This document shows positions 1 to 7,972 of a stretch of 26,074 nt of DNA, piece by piece. The stretch is from contig JAUSPT010000052.1 of the NCBI GenBank assembly GCA_030652805.1, positions 1-26,074 of the forward strand, given 5' to 3'. The stretch is from a bacterium (lineage in GTDB: Bacteria > JAHJDO01). The number at the start of each line of letters is the position of its first letter. Within the stretch, counting starts at the first letter, position 1. A model generated the notes under the pieces. The model ran no database searches. It was not told the DNA's origin and was given only the letters and a program-made list of their open reading frames with translations. The position numbers and the translations under genes were made by a program.

Positions 1-107
1 ACGCCCAAAAGGAGTACAATGCGGTTATTAAGGATTTTCCTGTATGAGGCTAGATTAAGTTCCTACTCTGTGCGATATTCAGTACTTTTTTGTATGAAAA
101 CAGCCCC

Positions 108-698
108 ATGGCCAAAATTTGGCTTTCTCTAGCATTACCCCATATAGAGGAGGAAGAAGGGGAGAATACTCTGGATGTATGGTTAAATCTTTTGGATAAA
201 TATGAAGTTATTGATACATGGATAAGCCATGATAAAAAGAGATATCAAGAGCTTATAGATTTTCGGCACAAGCTTCCGGAGAAAGTGAGAGATTACTTCA
301 AAGAGATTAAATCACATAAGATTGCTCTTGATATTGCTGTGCCTGATGAATCATTTGGGGAGCTTTTCTGTTTTTACAAACATGCTTTGAATAATGGGAA
401 GATTCAATTTGTTCTCTATGGACATATTGGAGAAAACCATCTGCATCTTAATTTTTTTCCAAAGAATGAGAAAGAAAAAACGATAGTTAATGATATATGC
501 AACGAAGCTGTCCATAAAGCAGTGAAAATGGGAGGGACAGTGTCTGCGGAACACGGCATAGGAAAGATAAAACATAAATATTTGGAAGTAATGTATGGTA
601 GAAAAGGAATCTTGGAAATGGCAAGAGTAAAGAAAGTATTTGATCCGCATTGTATTTTAGGGTTAGATAATATCTTTTCGAAGGAATTATATCTTTAA
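108..698 (+). pseudogene. FAD-linked oxidase (GlcD/D-lactate dehydrogenase type), C-terminal fragment
   Basis: The product matches the C-terminal half of FAD-linked oxidases of the glycolate oxidase GlcD/D-lactate dehydrogenase family. It carries the motif GHIGENHLHLNF and, near the end, GGTVSAEHGIGKIK, which are the conserved His/Asn and AEHGIG signatures of the FAD-oxidase C domain. Intact members have about 450-500 residues and an N-terminal PCMH-type FAD-binding domain. Here only about 196 residues remain and the reading frame is closed by a TAG at 51-53, so the FAD-binding domain is missing. Bases 1-89 show no continuation in any frame. ATG 108 and TTG 90 are both possible starts and neither has a Shine-Dalgarno sequence, as expected for a remnant. 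It converges on the deacetylase and overlaps its 3' end by 12 bp. Family assignment is firm; calling it non-functional is inference. Confidence 0.7.
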
Positions 699-1508
699 AA
701 CTTCTCTTATTGACCCAAATTTGAACTCGCCAATTAGTCTTTTCAGTCGCTCTTTAACATTACCAATATCTGCATAGCACACAAAATTTTTAAGAAATGG
801 GATCTTTTCCAGCTTTGGATGTTCGAGGTCAATCTCCCATGGATGAACATATATGAGTGCAGGAATATTCTTTTTGTTTAATTGCTTTATTCTATTTTTA
901 ATATCCATATAAGGCATTAATCTTAATCCCCATCCCCCTCCAATTGGTATGTTTCCCATGAATGTTGGCAGCATAGTAGGTGGAAATTCAATAATTTCCC
1001 CTTTCTTATTTTTGATTAAATGAGGATACGGATTCTCATCCGGCTTGCCAATGATTCTTACAGGATTTATGCTGGAATCATATTTAAGTCCCTGTTCGCA
1101 GAGAATATCAATTGCCCAAAAAGAATCCTCTCTAATTGACCACTCTGGTGCTCTGTACCCAATAATATTTTCTCCAATAATATCTTCTACTATTTGTTTT
1201 GATCTAATCAAATCCTCTCTAAATTCCTCTTTATTTTGTTTATATACCTGTTTGTGATAATAGCCATGAATGGATATCTCATGGCCATATTTATGGATCT
1301 TTGTTATAAGTTCAGGGTTTATCTCTGCAATATATCCCAAAACAAAGAATGTAGCCTTTGCATTACATTCATTTAAAATAGCCAGAATTGTATTTACGTT
1401 TTGGCTAATAGTACTTTCAAAGTGTTTCCAATTTGCTGGATTTTCGGCTTCAGGAATATCGCAGATATGAAACCACTCTTCTACATCTATTGAAAGCGCG
1501 TTAAGCAT
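687..1508 (-). CDS. Polysaccharide deacetylase, XrtA/PEP-CTERM-locus type
   Basis: Carbohydrate esterase 4 (NodB-type) deacetylase of 273 residues. It opens with the short N-terminus typical of the exosortase-associated subfamily (NALSIDVEEWF), with the metal/catalytic Asp at residue 8 and acidic residues at 10-11. The metal-binding HxxxH is H81-G-Y-Y-H85, the GYRAP motif has R119, and a late VHPWEID supplies the last catalytic His. No signal peptide is visible, as is usual for this subfamily, whose members modify envelope or exopolysaccharide glycans. No exosortase or glycosyltransferase gene is in the window. The ATG lies inside a 44-bp direct repeat whose other copy sits at the 3' end of tsaC, so this gene probably once overlapped tsaC and was separated from it by the island. 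Its present upstream sequence offers GAGGG about 12 nt before the ATG. It could be transcribed by read-through from the island operon, 49 bp away. Confidence 0.85.
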   Translation of the reverse strand: MLNALSIDVEEWFHICDIPEAENPANWKHFESTISQNVNTILAILNECNAKATFFVLGYIAEINPELITKIHKYGHEISIHGYYHKQVYKQNKEEFREDLIRSKQIVEDIIGENIIGYRAPEWSIREDSFWAIDILCEQGLKYDSSINPVRIIGKPDENPYPHLIKNKKGEIIEFPPTMLPTFMGNIPIGGGWGLRLMPYMDIKNRIKQLNKKNIPALIYVHPWEIDLEHPKLEKIPFLKNFVCYADIGNVKERLKRLIGEFKFGSIREVLKI

Positions 1509-1511
1509 GAT
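1468..1511. repeat. 44-bp direct repeat, left copy (island boundary)
   Basis: This segment is identical, base for base, to 21803-21846. Identity stops abruptly on both sides (1467 a versus 21802 t; 1512 c versus 21847 t). On the minus strand it encodes the deacetylase start from the ATG through the WF of its N-terminus, plus 3 upstream bases. The two copies bracket 20,291 bp. It contains no strong inverted repeat, only an imperfect palindrome around AAAGCGCGTT. Confidence 0.95.
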
Positions 1512-1557
1512 CTTTTAAATCCCTCAGCATAATAAGCTGTGTCAAAGAAATAAGCTA

Positions 1558-2607
1558 CTACTTTTGGAATTGTCTGTAGTTAAGATGTTCCAGAAAATAG
1601 CAGCACTGGTCGCGGACAGCAGAAAACCATGCATCGCGGCGAGGAGGGTTTGCAACATATTTAAGTTTAGGTTGTTTAATGGGAGAACAGGTTTCTCCAG
1701 AATCAGTATGAGGAACATTTCCTCCGAGCACCTTTTGATTAATCAGGTCTTTTAACTGGTTTTCACTGAATATATTTCCCAGATTATTCAGCACATTATA
1801 TGCTACTGCTTGTCCGCCATGAACAGCAAGAGAAGTATAGATATTGACCTTTATAAATCCATCATCAGGAAGGTAGTTAATATCCTCTGGTTTGAGAGAG
1901 GAAGTACCGTGTAAGCAGAGGATTTTGCCAACAGCTTTACTGATCTCTCTGGCACGATTACCACAATATTTTACACTGTTCACAGTGGCGCGGTGTTCTG
2001 TTCCAACATTAGGCACAATTATATCAACGCCAGTTTGGGCCAAAAACCTTTCGGATTGCTCAACAGTAGTTGCTTCATTTTTTTGTTTATTGCTACCTGC
2101 TTCAAAGATTTCATCAACTGCCCCTTCAACAACCACTTTATCTTTAACTTTTTCAACATATTGAGCAGTCAATCTGATATTTTCTTCAAAAGGTTTTTCA
2201 CTAGCATCACACATAACAGAAGCAAAACAATCAACATACTTTTCCAGAATATCGCCATCCAGCCACGGAAACGCATGATCAAGATGGGGTAGAACCCGAA
2301 GCTTTCGATAAGGACTAGTTTGTCCCATAAAAGCTTTTAAATCAGATAACATGAGATTCATTCCAAGAATAGGGTCTCCACAAACAGTAAGTAGTTTCAT
2401 TTGACCTCTTGGGGGATATCTACATGTCCATGCAGGAATAATTGGAATATCTTGAACTCCAGTAACTTTCCCCATCTCCAGCGCAGAAGCAAGAATTGCC
2501 TCAAGCGTTTCCCTGTCTTCGGCACAGAATGTTGGCAAAGCAATTCCTTGCTCAGAGGTCTCCATATAGATTTCCTTAACATGTGTATAATCAGTGATCA
2601 AAGGCAT
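1558..2607 (-). CDS. Class II (zinc-dependent) aldolase, fructose-/tagatose-bisphosphate aldolase superfamily
   Basis: A 349-residue protein that retains the class II aldolase signature. D110-H111 in the HLDHAF motif correspond to the catalytic Asp and the first zinc His. H205 in VGTEH and H233 in CLHGTSS supply the other two zinc ligands. E161 (VVVEGAVDE) and N255 (VNIYTS) sit where the family binds substrate and phosphate. The local sequences differ from canonical Fba (GTEH rather than GNxHG, LHGTSS rather than LHGGSG), so the substrate need not be fructose bisphosphate; IolJ-like or keto-sugar-phosphate aldolases are alternatives. The gene overlaps the upstream PfkB kinase by 10 bp, which points to kinase-then-aldolase cleavage of a sugar phosphate to triose-level products. 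The ATG has AAAGGAG 7 nt upstream. It is the last gene of the island operon, and no clear terminator follows it. Confidence 0.82.
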   Translation of the reverse strand: MPLITDYTHVKEIYMETSEQGIALPTFCAEDRETLEAILASALEMGKVTGVQDIPIIPAWTCRYPPRGQMKLLTVCGDPILGMNLMLSDLKAFMGQTSPYRKLRVLPHLDHAFPWLDGDILEKYVDCFASVMCDASEKPFEENIRLTAQYVEKVKDKVVVEGAVDEIFEAGSNKQKNEATTVEQSERFLAQTGVDIIVPNVGTEHRATVNSVKYCGNRAREISKAVGKILCLHGTSSLKPEDINYLPDDGFIKVNIYTSLAVHGGQAVAYNVLNNLGNIFSENQLKDLINQKVLGGNVPHTDSGETCSPIKQPKLKYVANPPRRDAWFSAVRDQCCYFLEHLNYRQFQK

Positions 2608-3548
2608 TTATGTCTCCTTTCATTAATAAATGTTAAAACTTGTTCATCGGTTGGTATGGCAGTGGTTGCACCAATGGCCTGCACACAAAATGCTGCTGTT
2701 GCATTGGCAAACAATGCTGTTTTCTCAAGGTTCCATTCTTGCAAGGTTCCATAAAGAAATCCTGCAACAAAAGCATCTCCTGCACCACATGTATCTACTA
2801 CTGAAACTTTGAATGCAGGCAAACGTAGTGTATCTCTTCCATTTCCAACTAACACGCCGTCTTGCCCGAGCTTAATGCCTACTACTTTTGCACCGGCGTC
2901 AAGGTAGAAGCGCAACTGATCTTCAGGACTTCTAAGTCCTGTTATATGCACAGACTCATCATTGTTTGGGAGAAAGATGTCAAGATGCGGCAGACATGGG
3001 AGTATCAAATCAGCAATATCTTCGCGTACAACAGGATCAAGACTTGTTAGAATCTTATTCTGTTGCGCAAAACGTAAAAGTTCAACTGTTGGCTTGCCGT
3101 CTAAAGCAGGAAGAAGTGAGGCGCCAGCTATATGAAATACTCGTGAACACTTTATAATATCTCTGGATACCTCAGTATTGGAATAAGTACGATTAACTCC
3201 AAAGGTATGAAAAAGACGTCGCTGGCCATCTTCTGGTATCATGACAAAGGAAAAGGCTGTATTGGTTTCATCCGAGCAACACACTCCTGAAGTATTCACT
3301 CCTTCTTTCCGGAGAGACTGCACCATGATATCTCCAAATGAATCTTTTCCAACTTTGCCAAGAACACTGACTCGCATACCTAGCCTGGCTCCATCTACCC
3401 CTGTATTATATGCACAGCCACCAGGGTGTATCTCCATGGTATCGAAATATCCGGAAGTACCCTTTTTCGGAAACCTTTCTATGGGTTTTCCAAAAACATC
3501 AAGTACCAGGATGCCTAAACAAGCAAGATCATATTTCTTGTTTTTCAA
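2598..3548 (-). CDS. PfkB-family carbohydrate kinase
   Basis: Ribokinase/PfkB fold of 316 residues. The N-terminal signature is G43-G-C-A-Y-N-T-G, matching the GGA-N substrate-binding region, followed by ARLG. The C-terminal signature DTCGAGDAF (252-260) carries the anion hole and catalytic base D258. The family phosphorylates sugars or deoxysugar acids (ribose, fructose, 2-keto-3-deoxygluconate, 5-dehydro-2-deoxygluconate); the substrate cannot be read from sequence. Translation appears to begin at TTG 3548: no ATG or GTG lies in frame nearby, and a GGAGG sits about 15 nt upstream, which is long spacing. The stop overlaps the start of the class II aldolase, so the two products are probably made together and act in sequence. 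Confidence 0.87.
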   Translation of the reverse strand: MKNKKYDLACLGILVLDVFGKPIERFPKKGTSGYFDTMEIHPGGCAYNTGVDGARLGMRVSVLGKVGKDSFGDIMVQSLRKEGVNTSGVCCSDETNTAFSFVMIPEDGQRRLFHTFGVNRTYSNTEVSRDIIKCSRVFHIAGASLLPALDGKPTVELLRFAQQNKILTSLDPVVREDIADLILPCLPHLDIFLPNNDESVHITGLRSPEDQLRFYLDAGAKVVGIKLGQDGVLVGNGRDTLRLPAFKVSVVDTCGAGDAFVAGFLYGTLQEWNLEKTALFANATAAFCVQAIGATTAIPTDEQVLTFINERRHKCL

Positions 3549-3569
3549 ATTTTTTGTTTTATTCCTCCG

Positions 3570-4346
3570 TTAATACATTACTGCGCCACCAGATATATTT
3601 ATGGCCTGTCCTGTAATATATGCTGCGTCATCACTGGCAAGAAACACAGCAGTTTTGGCAACATCCTCCACTGAACATAATCTTCCAATTGGAATTTTAC
3701 TCTCAAGATATGGCTTAACCTGTTCGGGCTTCATATTGCGTTTTTTTGCATAATCATTAATCATGCTATCCCACAATGGCGTGAACACAACGCCTGGACA
3801 AAGAGCATTGATCCTAATGCCTGTCGAAGCGAATTCAACTGCCAGAGATTGAGTAAGACCAATAATGCCAAATTTACTGGCACAATAGGCTTCATACTGA
3901 CTATTACCTACTTTGCCGGACTGAGACGACATATTCAGTATAACTCCCTGCTTGTTAGCCAACATGTGCTGGATTGCCACTTGACATCCATTAAATGTAC
4001 CTTTGAGATTAACCTGCATGGTTTTATCCCAAATTTCCTCTGTGCATTCTAAAAAAGGCATGACATAGGAAATGCCGGCATTATTTATCCATATCCCGAT
4101 ATTCCCAAATTCTTTTTCAATTTTATCTGCTGTGGTCATAACCTGTTCCTGCAAAGAAACATCAAATGCCCATGCTTTTGCTTTTCCTTTTGAACTACAA
4201 ATCTCATTAGCAATTTTTTTTGCGCTGTCAAATTGCAGATCTGTAACCGCTACACAGGCGCCTTGTTTGGCAAATTCCCGACATATCTGAGCACCAATGC
4301 CACTGCTCCCACCTGTTACAACAGCGACTCTATCTTTAAGCTTCAT
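3570..4346 (-). CDS. Short-chain dehydrogenase/reductase (SDR)
   Basis: Classical SDR of 258 residues. The cofactor-binding TGGSSGIG is at 11-18 and NNAG at 88-91, with catalytic S140/S141 and the Y154xxxK158 pair in YEAYCASK. The C-terminus is the usual YITGQAINISGG. A D-L pair after the second beta strand (VTDLQFD) favours NAD(H). It likely oxidises or reduces a sugar or polyol hydroxyl. The start overlaps the alcohol dehydrogenase stop as ATGA, with GGAG 6 nt upstream. It is one of four SDRs in the operon; the reaction is not predictable from sequence. Confidence 0.87.
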   Translation of the reverse strand: MKLKDRVAVVTGGSSGIGAQICREFAKQGACVAVTDLQFDSAKKIANEICSSKGKAKAWAFDVSLQEQVMTTADKIEKEFGNIGIWINNAGISYVMPFLECTEEIWDKTMQVNLKGTFNGCQVAIQHMLANKQGVILNMSSQSGKVGNSQYEAYCASKFGIIGLTQSLAVEFASTGIRINALCPGVVFTPLWDSMINDYAKKRNMKPEQVKPYLESKIPIGRLCSVEDVAKTAVFLASDDAAYITGQAINISGGAVMY

Positions 4347-5392
4347 TTTTTACTCCATGGATATACTAGAACTTTAAGAGATTCTTTGTTTTTCATAAGT
4401 TCAATCCCTTCATGTATTTCATCAAGAGATACGTGATGTGTTATAATTGCTTGTGTGCTAATTTTCTTTTCAGCCATCAGACTCACTGCTTTACGAACAT
4501 GTTCCGGCCGAGAATCAGATGCTCCAATAATGCGGAGTTCATTATAGTGAATTATACGGCTGTCAAAAGTTGTATCAGATGCACCTTTTGGAAGGCTTGC
4601 AAAAAGACTGACAGCACCACCTTTGCGAGCATACTGTAGAGACGATTCCTGTGCTTCCCGGCTGGGTGCACAAACTATTACAACATCTGCTCCGAGTTCA
4701 CTTGTAGCTTTTTTCACCACATCAGAAGTATTTTCATTAGTGCCATCAATTACAGTAACATCTCTTAACCTGCGCAGCATTGACAACCTTGGTTCAGAAC
4801 GCTGTACGATCATAACATTCTTTGCTCCTCTTGCTTTAGCAAGTTCAGCATGAATAGCACCTAACGGCCCGCCGCCAATAATAAGAACGGAATTATCTGC
4901 CTTTAATCCAGCGAGTTCCTGGGCGTTGATTGCGCAACTGAGAGGTTCACTCAATGAAGCAGTCTCGTCCGGAACTGAGTCTGGAACTTTAATCACATTA
5001 CCGTCTGAAAGTGCCTGTGGAGGAATTGTTATATATTCAGCAAAAGCGCCGTCAAAATCATAACTGATAGGCATGGCATTAGGACACATATTGCTCAGAC
5101 CAAGAGCGCAAATTTGACAGGTTCCACATGCAATTGTTGTAGCAAGTGTAATGCGCTCCTTAACAGAAAATCTCTCAACATCTTTCCCCACATGCACAAT
5201 ACTGCCTACCATTTCATGCCCGATTATTCTTGGAGGATGACAACGAGGATTTCCCACAGTTGCCAGTTTCAGATCAGTACCACAGATTGCGCAGCAATGC
5301 ACCTTGACAATCATGTTTTTATTCGTTGGCTCTGGATCAGGTCTCTGCTCAACACGGATATCACCTGGTCCATAATAAACAGCTGCTTTCAT
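4343..5392 (-). CDS. Zinc-dependent alcohol/sorbitol dehydrogenase (MDR superfamily)
   Basis: Medium-chain dehydrogenase of 349 residues from the ATG at 5392. Catalytic zinc ligands are C37 (CAICGTD) and the H59-E60 pair in GHE. The structural zinc site is complete: C89, C92, C95 and C103. The Rossmann glycine motif is IIGGGPLGA. Family members (threonine, sorbitol, galactitol-phosphate and related dehydrogenases) oxidise polyols or amino alcohols with NAD(P). The frame extends upstream to a TTG at 5410, but ATG 5392 is preferred because AAGGAAGAG stands just before it and it starts one base after the DHDPS-family stop. The stop overlaps the next SDR by 4 bp. A keto-sugar or keto-cyclitol role in the pathway is inference. 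Confidence 0.87.
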   Translation of the reverse strand: MKAAVYYGPGDIRVEQRPDPEPTNKNMIVKVHCCAICGTDLKLATVGNPRCHPPRIIGHEMVGSIVHVGKDVERFSVKERITLATTIACGTCQICALGLSNMCPNAMPISYDFDGAFAEYITIPPQALSDGNVIKVPDSVPDETASLSEPLSCAINAQELAGLKADNSVLIIGGGPLGAIHAELAKARGAKNVMIVQRSEPRLSMLRRLRDVTVIDGTNENTSDVVKKATSELGADVVIVCAPSREAQESSLQYARKGGAVSLFASLPKGASDTTFDSRIIHYNELRIIGASDSRPEHVRKAVSLMAEKKISTQAIITHHVSLDEIHEGIELMKNKESLKVLVYPWSKK

Positions 5393-5393
5393 A

Positions 5394-6326
5394 TTATCTC
5401 TTCCTTTCAACGAGTTCTCTTGCTTCTGCGCAAATCTCTATCGCCTTCAATGCGTTGTCTTTAATCCAATCGAGACACTCTCCCTCGTGTTCAAGCAGAA
5501 TATTTTCACATATCCCCCGATGTCTAAGCGCAGTATTGATAAATTGAAAAAGCGTGGATACTTCCGGCCTGCGCGCAAAACAAGAGTTCATCAGATTTAT
5601 TAATTCAGTTATTTTCCCCTGTATGCTGCGAGCAAGATCATATTGCTTTTTCCTTACAGAGCGATAGAGTTCAACAAAAGGAATAGGATCAATATGAATA
5701 AGACTTGCAACAACACCTGACGCCCCGGCAATCAAGGAATCAGCTACAAGATTTTCTTTGCCCTGAAGAAGATAGAAATCATGCGCGTTTTCCAGAAGCT
5801 TAAGCAGGGTTTTAAACCGTTCCATATCAGCGCTGGAATCCTTAAACCCAATGACATTTTCATGTTTGGAAAGGCGTGATACCATTTGCACATCCAGCTT
5901 TATTCCAGCAAATACAGGTATATCATAGATTACAACTGGAAGCGGGCTGGTATCTGCAAACTGTAAAAAGATAGACTCAATTTCTTTGTGGTTATAATTG
6001 AAATAACCTGGTGCAGTCAGAACAGCAACTTGTGCTCCAGCATCTGCCATTGACCGTGTGTTCTCAAGCATTTCAGACAGACCTGACGCCATACAGCCTG
6101 CAAAGAGTGGAACATGTTCGTCAATGTACTGCTTAACAGTTTTGCAGATTTTGGTTTTAGTCTTCAGGTCAAACCACGGACCACGGCCAGTACTTCCTGC
6201 AACAAAAATGCCTTTGCATCCAGATTCCAGAACATAAGTGCATACAGCTTTCAGTCCATCAAGGTCAACTTCTCCTGTTTTTGAACACGGAGTTACAACT
6301 GGTACTAACACACCAAAGTCTTTCAT
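5394..6326 (-). CDS. DHDPS/N-acetylneuraminate lyase-family aldolase
   Basis: Class I (Schiff-base) aldolase of the DapA/NanA superfamily, 310 residues. The carboxylate-binding loop is G44-S-T-G, closer to the GSTGE of N-acetylneuraminate lyase than to the GTTGE of DapA, but with R48 in place of the usual Glu. Y134 (VVIYDIP) and the Schiff-base lysine K162 (GFKDSS) are in place. These enzymes cleave or form 2-keto acids with pyruvate or a related keto acid as one partner. True DapA is unlikely, since the gene sits in a catabolic operon. N-acetylneuraminate lyase, keto-deoxy-sugar-acid aldolase or a dehydratase-type member remain possible. AAGGAGGAG lies 5 nt before the ATG. It is followed after one base by the alcohol dehydrogenase. 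Confidence 0.83.
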   Translation of the reverse strand: MKDFGVLVPVVTPCSKTGEVDLDGLKAVCTYVLESGCKGIFVAGSTGRGPWFDLKTKTKICKTVKQYIDEHVPLFAGCMASGLSEMLENTRSMADAGAQVAVLTAPGYFNYNHKEIESIFLQFADTSPLPVVIYDIPVFAGIKLDVQMVSRLSKHENVIGFKDSSADMERFKTLLKLLENAHDFYLLQGKENLVADSLIAGASGVVASLIHIDPIPFVELYRSVRKKQYDLARSIQGKITELINLMNSCFARRPEVSTLFQFINTALRHRGICENILLEHEGECLDWIKDNALKAIEICAEARELVERKR

Positions 6327-6344
6327 CGCTTCTCCTCCTTATTC

Positions 6345-7124
6345 TTAATCCATTCTCAATCCGCCATTTATTGAAATAGTCTCTCCGGTTATATAAGAAG
6401 CTGAATCAGAGGCCAAAAACAGAACCGAGCCTGCTATATCCTCTGGTTGACCGAGTCTGCCCAGAGCTGTCTGAGATTTCAGCTTTTCAAGATCTTCAGG
6501 TGTTGAGAATTTTTTATGTATATCCGTAAGAATCACCCCCGGTGCAATAGCATTAACTGTAATGCCATAAAGACCAAGTTCCTTTGCCAATCCTTTGGTA
6601 AAGGTGCTCATGCCTCCCTTAGCACTGGCATACGATGTGCCCCCAGGTCCGCCGCCAGACCGGGCAGAGATTGACGAAACGTTAATAATCCTGCCCCAGC
6701 CTTTTTCTTTCATGCCTGGTATAGCATATTTGGAGCATATCATTGTGCTAGTCAGATTGAGAGCCAGAGACTTATTCCAAATATCCATAGGCATCTGCTC
6801 TACACTACTAAGCGCTATCTGAGTTCCAGCATTGTTAATCAGAATATCAACTGTGCTTCCTAGCTGTTTTTCTATCTGATCAAACATGTGCTCAACATCC
6901 TCTGGCACAGTAATATCAGCCTTAATAGCAACAGCTTGGATACCATTAGCTTGAAACTGCTCAACCAGTTCTTTAGCATTTTTTTCACTAGTCAGATAAT
7001 TTACCGCCACAGAGGCGCCACTAGCTGCAAAACCCTTTGAAATAGCCTGACCAATTCCTTTTGCGCCACCGGTAATAAGCACTACTTTTTCTTTGAGATC
7101 AATAGAGATCATATTTTTTACCAT
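6345..7124 (-). CDS. Short-chain dehydrogenase/reductase (SDR), FabG-like
   Basis: Classical SDR of 259 residues with TGGAKGIG at 18-25, NNAG at 97-100, catalytic S150/S151 and the Y165xxxK169 pair (YASAK), ending SYITGETISINGG. The start at ATG 7124 overlaps the previous SDR stop by 7 bp and has GGAGG 9 nt upstream; the internal ATG at 7112 is worse placed. It resembles FabG and glucose-1-dehydrogenase-type members, but sits directly behind another SDR and ahead of the aldolase, so a sugar dehydrogenase role is more likely than fatty acid synthesis. The specific substrate is unknown. Confidence 0.87.
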   Translation of the reverse strand: MVKNMISIDLKEKVVLITGGAKGIGQAISKGFAASGASVAVNYLTSEKNAKELVEQFQANGIQAVAIKADITVPEDVEHMFDQIEKQLGSTVDILINNAGTQIALSSVEQMPMDIWNKSLALNLTSTMICSKYAIPGMKEKGWGRIINVSSISARSGGGPGGTSYASAKGGMSTFTKGLAKELGLYGITVNAIAPGVILTDIHKKFSTPEDLEKLKSQTALGRLGQPEDIAGSVLFLASDSASYITGETISINGGLRMD

Positions 7125-7936
7125 ACTGTTAAGCCTCCATCAATTACCAAATTATGTCCAGTGCAATACGACGATGCTTCTGATGCAAGAAAAACCACTG
7201 CACCTTTCATTTCTTTACCATCTTTTCCCATACGTCCCATGGGAATAGTTTTACTATAGGCCTTTACAAAAGCATCCGGTTGATTCCTGAAAAAACCGCA
7301 TGGACTGATACAATTAACACGGATACCAAAAGGGGCAAGGTACACAGCCATATCACGGGTCATGCTAATGACACCTCCTTTGGCAGCGTGATAGTCAAGA
7401 GTTGCGCCCCCCATATCAGTGTCTTGATAAACCCGTCTATCCTTGCCTATAATACCGACAGTCGACCCAATGTTGATGATGACGCCGGTCTTTTTAGGCT
7501 TCATGGACTTGGCAACCACGTGTTTACTGCAAAGAAAAACCCCAGTAAGGTTAATGCTGATAACCTCTTGCCAGAGTTTGAGTTGACGCTTTTCAAAGGG
7601 TACTGTATCCGGAGTACTATAAACGTTGCCGGCATTATTAACCAGGATGTCAATTTTACCGAATCTCTCCATCACAGCATCAACCATAGTCTCAACCTTG
7701 GTCTCATGTCTCACATCCAATTTTAGTGGCAAAACAGTACGTTTCGTAAGTTCAGATATTTTATGGGCTGAAACCTTGGCGCTGGATAACTTACGGCTAG
7801 TAATAACTACATCAGCTCCAGCTTCGGCAAGCGCCAATGCCATATCAAAACCAAGATTGTGTGCAGCGCCTGTAACAACAGCCACCATGCCCCTCATATC
7901 AAATAACTCTTGAACTGTCGGTCCTAACTTATTCAT
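7118..7936 (-). CDS. Short-chain dehydrogenase/reductase (SDR), gluconate 5-dehydrogenase-like
   Basis: SDR of 272 residues with a short N-terminal extension before the cofactor motif TGAAHNLG (22-29). NNAG is at 100-103, S158 follows INIGS, and the catalytic pair is Y182xxxK186 (YHAAK). An insertion (KDRRVYQDTDMGGATL) between the Ser and the Tyr is longer than in the neighbouring SDRs and would line the active site. A near-ideal AAGGAGG precedes the ATG. The basic residues after the second strand (TSRKLSSAK) suggest NADP(H), unlike the SDR at the operon end. It overlaps the next SDR and so may be translationally coupled to it. The gluconate 5-dehydrogenase likeness is a family-level guess. 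Confidence 0.85.
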   Translation of the reverse strand: MNKLGPTVQELFDMRGMVAVVTGAAHNLGFDMALALAEAGADVVITSRKLSSAKVSAHKISELTKRTVLPLKLDVRHETKVETMVDAVMERFGKIDILVNNAGNVYSTPDTVPFEKRQLKLWQEVISINLTGVFLCSKHVVAKSMKPKKTGVIINIGSTVGIIGKDRRVYQDTDMGGATLDYHAAKGGVISMTRDMAVYLAPFGIRVNCISPCGFFRNQPDAFVKAYSKTIPMGRMGKDGKEMKGAVVFLASEASSYCTGHNLVIDGGLTVW

Positions 7937-7972
7937 AATGCAACCTCCTTGTAAAACTAAAGTACACGTACC

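Noticed and set aside
1468-1511. A tRNA-gene attachment site
   Set aside because: The 44 bp encodes protein-gene ends (tsaC and deacetylase) and cannot fold as part of a tRNA; no tRNA gene was seen in the window.
1509-1557. A terminator between the class II aldolase and the deacetylase
   Set aside because: Only a 4-bp CAGC/GCTG stem is possible and no T-run follows on the minus strand.
4343-5410. A longer alcohol dehydrogenase starting at TTG 5410
   Set aside because: The extra six codons would overlap the aldolase stop and include the ribosome-binding site of the better ATG at 5392.
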